Source of the DNA: a virus
Length of the DNA stretch: 24,241 nucleotides
Strand: one strand, 5' to 3'
IMG/VR virus record: IMGVR_UViG_3300044643_001093
Location: 1-24,241 of that record
How positions within the stretch are numbered: the stretch's first letter is position 1; every line of letters begins with the position of its first letter. The notes under the pieces are model-generated. The model was not told the DNA's origin. It made no database searches and worked only from the letters and a program-made list of their open reading frames with translations. Made by a program: the position numbers and the translations under genes. Of this stretch, positions 6,186 through 12,502 are shown piece after piece.

Positions 6186-8342
6186 ATGAAATACAGATAC
6201 CTTAAAAATCATCGCGCAACTACAGTAACCGTAATCAACGACCCATCAAACCTATCGTTTAACAAACCACAGTTTGCCTCTAAGGCTGAGTATCGGGCAT
6301 GGTGCGCCGATGCAAACACCGACCACTGTTTCTATTCTATGGCAGAGGGCGACAGCCCAAACGCCCGCATCAGCGAAGACAATCCAGTCCATAAGATACA
6401 CGGATTTGTCGCTGACTTCGACGCTCCTGTCGATTGGGACAAGATCGACGAGACTCTCAAGATCCGCTGCGAGGGCGGACACATGCCAACATGGCGTACC
6501 AAAACTCAGTCCGGCTACATCCGACTTGTGTGGGAATTTGACAAGCCACTCCCACTCGCTCCAGCACTTGCCGACTCCTTTATGAAGCGGTTGAGTGACG
6601 CGCTCAAAGCATCGATGCTGCTTGCTGGTTTCGACAAGACCAGCTTGAAGGTGTCGCAGTACTTCGAGTTAGGCACAGACTGGACCCGTATCGGGGACCC
6701 TATTGCCATATCCTTTGTCCGTACCGTGTTGCTGAAATCGGCAAACGATACACCGATCAAGACCGACGAAACCAACATCCCGCTCGATGACATCGCAGCG
6801 GAAGTTGCGCGTAAGTTCCCGAACCGATGGAAAGGTGAGTTCACCGTAGGTGCTCGCGGACCACTGTTCTGGATTGACGACGGCATCGACCGCGACGGCT
6901 GTCAGGTACGGGAAGACGGAATGATCTGCTACTCAGACCGTGCGGGTACAGGGTTCAAGTCGTGGGGTTCGATCTTCGGTAAGAAGTTCGTTGACCAGTA
7001 CGAGGAGAAGAAACTGTCTACTCTACTAGACCAGTACTGGTTCAACGGAAAGTCATTCTACAAGCTCCTTAACGGCGGACCTGTGGTAATCCCCAAAGAA
7101 CAATTGGTACTCGAACTCCGTAAGGCTGGCTTCAGCCCCAAACTCAAGAAGAACCAGACGGTGTCGGAGATCGAACAAGCCATCCTCACTATATCCAACG
7201 ACTGCCGTGTCGAAGAGGTCGCGCCTGTCGTGTTCTCCAAAGAGCGAGTGGTTGACTACTACGGCAGGAAGATCCTCAACAACTGTAGGGCAAACGCCGT
7301 GCAGCCAGCTGACAATGGAGATCCAGCTAACTGGCCGTGGATTCATTCATATCTCATGCCGTTCTTTGCAAAGGACAGTGACGGCAAGGAAACGCTGCCG
7401 TATTTCCTAGCGTGGTTCCAACGCTTGTACAAAGCGGTACTTGAATGCCGACTCGATCAAGGGCAACTGATGATCCTATTGGGACCAGCCGGACACGGTA
7501 AGACCCTACTCACCAACAAAATTATTGGTGCTTCGGTCGGCGGGTTTAGTGATGCCTCGGACTATCTGTCAGGCAAGACCAGCTTTAACCGTGACCTCTG
7601 CGGATCTGCCGCTTGGGTTGTGGACGACCAGACAGCAGCAGCGACCTACGCCGATCAGCGCAAGTTCGTCGAGCTTACCAAGAGGTGTGTAGCCAACCCT
7701 AGACTTGAGTACCATGCGAAGTATGCGGACGCTATCCCGTTGCCTTGGTCCGGTAGGGTTATGATGTCCCTCAACCTTGATGCCAACTCCCTTGCCGCTC
7801 TGCCGTCACTTGACAGCAGCAACCGAGACAAGATCATTGCGTTACGTATCAACAGCGGACACAAGGTAAAGTTCGGCTCAAATGAGTTCGTCGAGAACAC
7901 GATCAACACCGAACTTCCGTTCTTCCTCAAGTGGCTTTACGACTGGCAGGTGCCGATTGAGATCAAGGACTCCAACCGATTTGGCGTTAAGACCTACATT
8001 GACTCGTTCATCGAAGCCGCAGCTTACGACAACAGCTCCCGCTCTGCTATTGCGGAAATGGTGGAGTTCTTCGCTAAGAAGGTCCGTGAAACCGTATCTC
8101 TTACCAAGTGGCGCGGCACTCTTACTGAGTTCACCGTTGTGCTACAAGAATGTAACGGCGGTCGTAGCGTCGGCAACAGCGGAAATCTGGAGTTCGTCCG
8201 TCGCGGAATGACGGTCCTCGAAGAGGTAAGTCAGCACAACAAGAACGTCCGTCCGGTACGGAGCAAGGGTCAAGGTGGCGGCAAGATCTGGGAGATTGAT
8301 CTCTCAGAGGCGTACGACATCGATCAAGGTGGCGACTTCTAA
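6186..8342 (+). CDS. putative primase (AEP-like) fused to SF3/D5-like helicase
   Basis: This protein has 718 residues from the ATG at 6186; the open frame extends back into the polymerase gene but that part is out-of-frame shadow. The N-terminal part has FVADFDAP (D77, D79), which fits the hhhDhD metal-binding motif I of archaeo-eukaryotic primases. It is followed by TKTQSGYIRLVWEFDKPL (about 106-123), which resembles the motif II region but lacks the usual histidine. The C-terminal half is a helicase: Walker A GPAGHGKT (433-440), Walker B AWVVDD (476-481) and sensor-1 asparagine N530 in MMSLNLD, a D5/VapE-like SF3 arrangement. It probably primes and unwinds for the adjacent polymerase. The helicase assignment is firm; the primase activity is inference. 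Its stop lies four bases from the convergent nuclease gene. Confidence 0.82.
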   Translation: MKYRYLKNHRATTVTVINDPSNLSFNKPQFASKAEYRAWCADANTDHCFYSMAEGDSPNARISEDNPVHKIHGFVADFDAPVDWDKIDETLKIRCEGGHMPTWRTKTQSGYIRLVWEFDKPLPLAPALADSFMKRLSDALKASMLLAGFDKTSLKVSQYFELGTDWTRIGDPIAISFVRTVLLKSANDTPIKTDETNIPLDDIAAEVARKFPNRWKGEFTVGARGPLFWIDDGIDRDGCQVREDGMICYSDRAGTGFKSWGSIFGKKFVDQYEEKKLSTLLDQYWFNGKSFYKLLNGGPVVIPKEQLVLELRKAGFSPKLKKNQTVSEIEQAILTISNDCRVEEVAPVVFSKERVVDYYGRKILNNCRANAVQPADNGDPANWPWIHSYLMPFFAKDSDGKETLPYFLAWFQRLYKAVLECRLDQGQLMILLGPAGHGKTLLTNKIIGASVGGFSDASDYLSGKTSFNRDLCGSAAWVVDDQTAAATYADQRKFVELTKRCVANPRLEYHAKYADAIPLPWSGRVMMSLNLDANSLAALPSLDSSNRDKIIALRINSGHKVKFGSNEFVENTINTELPFFLKWLYDWQVPIEIKDSNRFGVKTYIDSFIEAAAYDNSSRSAIAEMVEFFAKKVRETVSLTKWRGTLTEFTVVLQECNGGRSVGNSGNLEFVRRGMTVLEEVSQHNKNVRPVRSKGQGGGKIWEIDLSEAYDIDQGGDF

Positions 8343-8346
8343 GGAA

Positions 8347-8871
8347 CTAACGAACCCGCTTCTTCGTGATCTTCACGGAGGGCGGGTTCAGTTCTGAGAT
8401 GGGTACCACAAACTCATCAGAGAAAGATAGCTTGCCATCATTTGGATCAACATTGCCTTTAGGCAGGAAGGTTGCTTTCGCAATAAACTCTTTTGCTGGC
8501 AACCAACCAATAATAGTGGCGAGAGTCATTTGTTGGTTACACCTAACGAAATAGTAGACATCACATTTGCTGCCTATCTTTTCTGCACTGGACTCTGCAC
8601 CGTACACGCGAGCCACATAATGGGGTTCCGGCACACTAGCGGCCTTAGTCGTTTTCACGTCAATGGTTACGCCGTCTGGCATAGTGATGTCGTAAGCGAA
8701 GTTTATGTCGCCTACTCTACTGCCTCCGATCTCGCGGTGGACAAGCATCTCGCCCATCATTCCGATCTCGTTGCCGCGTCCGCGTGCGATGGAGCCTCTG
8801 AGCACGCCCATCGCTTTTGCCTCAGCACGCGCTTGTTTCCGGTCTTCACCGGAAGGTTTGATAACTATCAT
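8347..8871 (-). CDS. small PD-(D/E)XK-type nuclease (174 aa)
   Basis: This 174-residue protein has the layout of a PD-(D/E)XK nuclease: E41 in MMGEMLV on the first helix, D61 in YDITM, and D71-x-K73 in IDVKTTK on the next strands. A hydrophobic strand (CDVYYFVRCN) and the block ATIIGWLPAKEF follow, as is common after the catalytic core in this superfamily. It could be a phage endonuclease acting as a junction resolvase, on host DNA, or in packaging; the sequence does not decide which. It is the last gene of the right-to-left operon, joined to the virion gene by a TAATG overlap, and its 3' end contains the shared hairpin. There is no Shine-Dalgarno sequence. The catalytic assignment is likely; the substrate is unknown. 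Confidence 0.7.
   Translation of the reverse strand: MIVIKPSGEDRKQARAEAKAMGVLRGSIARGRGNEIGMMGEMLVHREIGGSRVGDINFAYDITMPDGVTIDVKTTKAASVPEPHYVARVYGAESSAEKIGSKCDVYYFVRCNQQMTLATIIGWLPAKEFIAKATFLPKGNVDPNDGKLSFSDEFVVPISELNPPSVKITKKRVR
8352..8389. terminator. hairpin between convergent operons, candidate bidirectional terminator
   Basis: GAACCCGC (8352-8359) pairs with GCGGGTTC (8382-8389). Inside, CTTCGTGA and TCACGGAG pair around a 3-base loop (TCT), giving a nearly continuous long hairpin at the meeting point of the two transcription units. It overlaps the last codons of the minus-strand nuclease gene. Neither side has a U-tract, so Rho-independent termination in the classical form is not shown. 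The outer arm shares AACCCGC/GCGGGTT with the hairpin at 4313-4351. Confidence 0.6.
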
Positions 8872-9815
8872 TAGTACAGTTGGTAAATACGATTGAGATT
8901 GCCGGTGCCGTAAGGATCAACGTTCAATCTCGGAAGAGCGGCACCCCGTGAGGTTGCCGCCTCTTCTTCTAGTAACAGCATACATTTGTTCCAATGGTAT
9001 TCGGCACGCTCAATATCGGCGTTGTCTTCCATCAGGCGTCCCAATAGACCGTGCTTGAGAGCACCAATATTGTTGATGTAAACGATATCGTCGTCGTTAC
9101 GGATCGGCTGGAACGCACGCTTGCAAAGCACATGCACGGTAGTCTGCCCATTAGTGGAGCGATTCAGACGAAATCTCCGATAGCGGGTTACGCCGGAGTC
9201 TGGTCCAACCGTAGCGATGGTGGTGTCGGAATCTCCAGCGGTGGTTCGGATATCGTACCAGTCTGTGAGGGCGTCAAATCTAATGCTGATTACCGAATTA
9301 ATTGGAGCGGAGAAGGTAAGCGGGACATCATTATCCGAAACGGAGTCAGTGGTAGATGCGTAGAGCTTGTCGCCGTCAGTTGCAGTAACAAGGATAGTAC
9401 CCCCGTCAGCTGGATTGAAGTTGGTTTTAGTGGGCGACTGGTCCGACGGCACAATATGGAGGGTGTCGGTTGCTGTCTCAATCAACCTCCTAATCGCATG
9501 GAAGCCAGCGTCAACTAGACCCCACGTAAGGTCAGACGCCCCAACCCCCATACCTGTAGATTTGAAGTCGTGCCATAGAGCACGAACCGGAACCGGTAGG
9601 TTGTTTACAGTAGTATGCAGAATAGAATCCGCTTCGTCTGGTAGCGTAATGCAGTTATCCACTACCGGTAAACTGTACTGAATAGTCAGATCTCGATACG
9701 TACCCATGTTGTAGATACGCGAAAGAACCTGATTCAGGCTGTTCTTAAAATCGCCGTCCGGCTCGATGTATTTATCGAGCAGCGGAACAAGCTGGCTGGC
9801 AGTGGTTGCTGGCAT
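8871..9815 (-). CDS. virion structural protein (314 aa), neck/adaptor-like
   Basis: This 314-residue protein begins with a helical segment (TTASQLVPLLDKYIEPDG, then SLNQVLSRIYNMGTYRDL). A beta-rich middle follows with CITLPDEADSILHTTVNNLP, a pattern I associate with a conserved phage virion family in which an LP-(R/D)-x-x-x-S-(I/V)-x motif precedes an N-x-x-P strand. The C-terminus (YRRFRL, then NNIGALKHGLLGRLMEDNAD and RAEYHWNKCMLLLEEE) is a helical hairpin typical of the end of these proteins. I infer a virion component near the portal or neck; the exact role is not proven. It is coupled to its neighbours by one-base TAATG overlaps on both sides. No signal peptide or membrane segment is present. 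Confidence 0.65.
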   Translation of the reverse strand: MPATTASQLVPLLDKYIEPDGDFKNSLNQVLSRIYNMGTYRDLTIQYSLPVVDNCITLPDEADSILHTTVNNLPVPVRALWHDFKSTGMGVGASDLTWGLVDAGFHAIRRLIETATDTLHIVPSDQSPTKTNFNPADGGTILVTATDGDKLYASTTDSVSDNDVPLTFSAPINSVISIRFDALTDWYDIRTTAGDSDTTIATVGPDSGVTRYRRFRLNRSTNGQTTVHVLCKRAFQPIRNDDDIVYINNIGALKHGLLGRLMEDNADIERAEYHWNKCMLLLEEEAATSRGAALPRLNVDPYGTGNLNRIYQLY

Positions 9816-9943
9816 TACTTTTTGGGTTTAACTTTGACGTCGCCGGAATGTAGTTCGCCCTTCAGCTTGCCTTGCTGCTTGTCGCTCAGGGGGCTTACTT
9901 TACTAAGCAAATAGGCTACTTGTTTTTTAGTCTTGGTCTTCAT
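9815..9943 (-). CDS. small basic protein (42 aa)
   Basis: This short reading frame begins at the complement of CAT at 9941-9943 and ends with TAA at 9815-9817, encoding 42 residues. The protein is very basic (MKTKTKKQVAYLLSKVSPLS, then a lysine-rich tail ending VKPKK) and has a short amphipathic helix. Support for a real gene comes from its exact TAATG join to the virion gene at 9815, the same coupling seen at several other junctions in both operons, and from the otherwise unexplained gap it fills. I see no Shine-Dalgarno sequence before it. The family is unknown; small basic proteins at this place could be assembly chaperones or DNA-binding head proteins, but that is conjecture. The 46 bases before it (9944-9989) hold only G-rich filler on the plus strand, with a 7-bp tandem repeat. 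Confidence 0.55.
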   Translation of the reverse strand: MKTKTKKQVAYLLSKVSPLSDKQQGKLKGELHSGDVKVKPKK

Positions 9944-9989
9944 GGTGGGTACAGGATACAGGAAAAAGGGTGGGGGGTCAAGTACGGTT

Positions 9990-10295
9990 TTACCACTTTC
10001 CGATAGGGCATTTCTCAGTAGCCATGCGGAGTTTTGCCTGTGTGGAACAGCCGCACTTCTTGCAGCGTCCGGTCTTATCGAAGCCGGATTCGTCCCAAAA
10101 CTCGCAGCCTTTGCAGGTTTCGAGTCGGACTTTTAGGGTCTCTTCGTCTGTTATGGGCGCGCCTTCTTTGACCCAATTAGCGGTAGCTTTCGTCAGACTT
10201 AATATTTTGTCCAACAATGTCTGGTCAGGAATACACTCCTCGTATCCCTCAAACACTAGCACCCCATTTACTTTTTCGGTTGTGTAACATTTCAT
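9990..10295 (-). CDS. cysteine-rich, probably metal-binding phage protein (101 aa)
   Basis: This 101-residue protein has a C-terminal cysteine cluster, C61-x2-C64, C78-x2-C81-x-C83 and C96, ending CPIGKW. The pattern CxxC, CxxCGC and CP-x-G-K-W is one I associate with many small phage proteins located next to tail-fibre genes, and it probably coordinates zinc. The N-terminal half (KCYTTEKVNGVLVFEGYEEC) is beta-like and may be a separate domain. The start ATG overlaps the stop of the upstream gene as ATGA. The function is unknown; the position, at the end of the fibre genes, suggests a virion or fibre-assembly accessory protein, which is inference. Confidence 0.65.
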   Translation of the reverse strand: MKCYTTEKVNGVLVFEGYEECIPDQTLLDKILSLTKATANWVKEGAPITDEETLKVRLETCKGCEFWDESGFDKTGRCKKCGCSTQAKLRMATEKCPIGKW

Positions 10296-10963
10296 TCTAT
10301 GTTTAAATTAATAGTTAAAGTTGTGCGTATGGACCCAGTTTGTCTATACACCACCTCCATCCCACTCACGCTGTCTTGTCTAACTCCGTCTTGACTAGAT
10401 GTGCTTTTTTTGGTAATAGATAATGGAAAATCTGAGGTACAATAACTGCCATTAAAAACATTAATAGCTCTAATATCAAACCCTCCTCCTACAAACGTCA
10501 TCAAGCCAGCAACTGTTACTTCAATAGCACCATTCTCTTGTGTTGATCGTAATGCAGGACGTAATGCAGGGCTAGCTACAACTTGAATGGAGGAAAATGC
10601 CGGTCGAATTACAGTTTCAGTACCTACTGTTCCATCCTCTTTGAGTTTACGTTCATCGACTGATACATTAACTGTCCCCGATTCAACTTTACTAAAAGGA
10701 CTAGGCCTTTCACATGAAGGACAAGGCCCTAGACCACTAAAACTTTTGGTTAGGGTGTCATTAACTGATGCACTAAATGTTTCTGATTCATTGCTGTCAT
10801 TAGTTACCTGCACAGTAACGGAACCGTTAAAAGAAGCAGAAACCGTACCGCTAATTTTTTTGTACGTAAGCGCATGAAAATCTTCAAGCGGAAAAAAAGC
10901 CTGATTAAATAGCTTTACTTTATCTTTACTATTGTTTAATAAAACTTTAGGCTCGTACTTCAT
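10292..10963 (-). CDS. beta-rich putative virion/tail protein (223 aa)
   Basis: I do not recognise a family for this 223-residue protein. It is dominated by beta strands with Ser/Thr/Val alternation (KISGTVSASFNGSVTVQVTN, SGTVNVSVDE, GAIEVTVAGLMTFVGGGFDI, RTTLTINLNIE). This is the texture of phage tail-appendage domains, and a central loop carries CPSC (CxxC). A short helical N-terminus (NNSKDKVKLFNQAFFPLEDF) could attach it to another protein. It lies four bases after the 507-residue repeat protein and overlaps the cysteine-rich gene by ATGA, so it is co-transcribed with the fibres. The base composition is AT-rich compared with the nuclease and adaptor-like genes downstream of it. A role in the tail or host-binding apparatus is inference. 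Confidence 0.55.
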   Translation of the reverse strand: MKYEPKVLLNNSKDKVKLFNQAFFPLEDFHALTYKKISGTVSASFNGSVTVQVTNDSNESETFSASVNDTLTKSFSGLGPCPSCERPSPFSKVESGTVNVSVDERKLKEDGTVGTETVIRPAFSSIQVVASPALRPALRSTQENGAIEVTVAGLMTFVGGGFDIRAINVFNGSYCTSDFPLSITKKSTSSQDGVRQDSVSGMEVVYRQTGSIRTTLTINLNIE

Positions 10964-10967
10964 AACT

Positions 10968-12491
10968 TTAACAAGACTGTGTTGGTACCCACTTTAATTC
11001 ACGATTGTTTTGGTCCTGTATATCTATACCTAAAATATAAAGACCTTTTGTTGTTGGGAACTTCGGGAAAACATTAGGGTACCAATACTCATCAGTTGGG
11101 TAATTTTCAGAACCACTTAGAGTTTGAAACAAATGGCCACTTTGAATATTAATATCTTGCTGACCAGTAGCCGTAACATACGCAACAGTGTGTTCTTTAT
11201 AATCCGCTCTTGACATTATAATAGGGAAAACCATCCCTGTTTCTTTAGCATCTAACTGCTGCCCTTCCTGTTCTGGGTCTTTTTCTTTCCCGTTAGAGTC
11301 CTTTTTATCGTCTTTTTTAAGGGGCCTAGAGTTTGGGTTAGCCGTCTCAGACGAATCTTTAAGTGCTCTAGAGTTTGGGTTAGCCGTCTCAGACGAATCT
11401 TTAAGTGCTCTAGAATTTGGGTTAGCTGTGTCAGATGAATCTTCAAGAGCCCTAGATTCTGGATTAGCTGTCTCAGATGAATCTTCAAGAACTATAGATT
11501 CTGGATTAGCTGTCTCAGATGAATCTTCAAGAACTATAGATTCTGGGTTAGCTGTCTCAGGTAGATCTGGGGTTGTTTTATTCGGCGAGTCTTTAGTGCT
11601 TTGTTCTTTAGATAATTCTTTTATCTCTTTAACGTCGTTATCTGATAATTTAGTTGTAACTTTTTGAGTAGTAGATTTAGTTATTTCGTCAGCTGTGGTG
11701 CCGAGTTTTACATCTTTTCCTATATTGCTCGTAGTTGTTGTTTCAGTTTGCGGGGCACCGATTTTAGTTTCTGGTTTATCTAGAATAAGAGTAACAACGC
11801 TTTTAGCTTTGTCTACAGTCCCTTGTGTTTCTTCTACACTTACACTATCGTCAGTTTCTTGTGCCGATTCCGTTGGTATAAACGCCTCTTCTAAATCGGT
11901 TAGACGTCTTGTTAAGTTTTCAATTATCTGACTTTGTTGTTTAAATGCGTCAATAAAAAAATCGTTATTATTGATAGTTCTATTATCAACAGGAACTGGG
12001 GTGTTTAGATTACTAGACGCGCTAAACGAACTACCTACGTTAGTGACATCAGAACTCCTAGGAGTATTATTTAACGAAAAATCAATTGTGCTATTGCTGA
12101 TCTGGGGTACGACGCCGTCAATCGTTACTTTCTTAAACGTATCAAGTATTGTTACTCTGCTTATGTCTGCGATTGTATCGTATAGTTGCGGACTAACATA
12201 CCCACTATTTTGATTACCCAAAAAATCAGGCATCGGTGGCGCAAACGTCGCCCCTTCAAACGTGTTGTTTTTAAATTCTCCAATATCAAAAACCGATACG
12301 CTTGTGGTATTTAACGCTTCTGATGACAGTAATTGTTTTGTACCGTCTGCGCTATTTGTGCTGCTAGTACTATTTATTTGAGATAAACTGTGTAGCGGAT
12401 CTCTTCTATCATTCGATGAGAGATTATCTGACAACAGATCAAATGGTCTATTGTCCTCGTTTGGGAAAGAATCTAAAGTGTTTTCTGACAC
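10968..12491 (-). CDS. repeat-containing putative tail-fibre-associated protein (507 aa)
   Basis: This 507-residue protein starts at GTG (12489-12491), 11 bases after the upstream stop; no nearby ATG gives a better start. The order is: a Ser/Asn/Thr-rich, probably disordered region (1-170); a coiled-coil-like helix around 172-205 (FFIDAFKQQSQIIENLTRRL); a low-complexity acidic stretch; six 14-residue repeats of the form ETANP(E/N)SxxLxDSS (about 310-390); a Lys/Glu-rich hinge; and a globular C-terminal domain (about 415-507, with MVFPIIMSRADYKEHTVAYV and a Tyr/Trp-rich EYWYPNVFPKFP). This multi-part build, beside two giant fibre genes, suggests an elongated virion appendage with the C-terminus as its working head. 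I do not recognise the family. Confidence 0.6.
   Translation of the reverse strand: MSENTLDSFPNEDNRPFDLLSDNLSSNDRRDPLHSLSQINSTSSTNSADGTKQLLSSEALNTTSVSVFDIGEFKNNTFEGATFAPPMPDFLGNQNSGYVSPQLYDTIADISRVTILDTFKKVTIDGVVPQISNSTIDFSLNNTPRSSDVTNVGSSFSASSNLNTPVPVDNRTINNNDFFIDAFKQQSQIIENLTRRLTDLEEAFIPTESAQETDDSVSVEETQGTVDKAKSVVTLILDKPETKIGAPQTETTTTSNIGKDVKLGTTADEITKSTTQKVTTKLSDNDVKEIKELSKEQSTKDSPNKTTPDLPETANPESIVLEDSSETANPESIVLEDSSETANPESRALEDSSDTANPNSRALKDSSETANPNSRALKDSSETANPNSRPLKKDDKKDSNGKEKDPEQEGQQLDAKETGMVFPIIMSRADYKEHTVAYVTATGQQDINIQSGHLFQTLSGSENYPTDEYWYPNVFPKFPTTKGLYILGIDIQDQNNRELKWVPTQSC
11325..11562 (-). repeat. 42-bp tandem repeat, six copies, inside the 507-aa gene
   Basis: Six in-frame copies of a 42-base unit begin at 11331, 11373, 11415, 11457, 11499 and 11541 (counted from the common motif GTTTGGGTTAGC or its variants). 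They encode a 14-residue unit. Copies 1 and 2 are identical over almost their full length and copies 4-6 form a second similar group, so the array grew by at least two rounds of duplication. Confidence 0.9.
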
Positions 12492-12502
12492 GACTATTAA
12501 GT

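Noticed and set aside
8530-9681. Plus-strand frames opposite the nuclease and virion genes (for example 9051-9518)
   Set aside because: They have no recognisable features. The minus-strand genes here have catalytic motifs, a family-like pattern and linked overlaps.
9944-9989. G-rich stretch on the plus strand as a possible G-quadruplex
   Set aside because: It has only two or three runs of three or more G within the gap, with uneven spacing. This is too weak to call.
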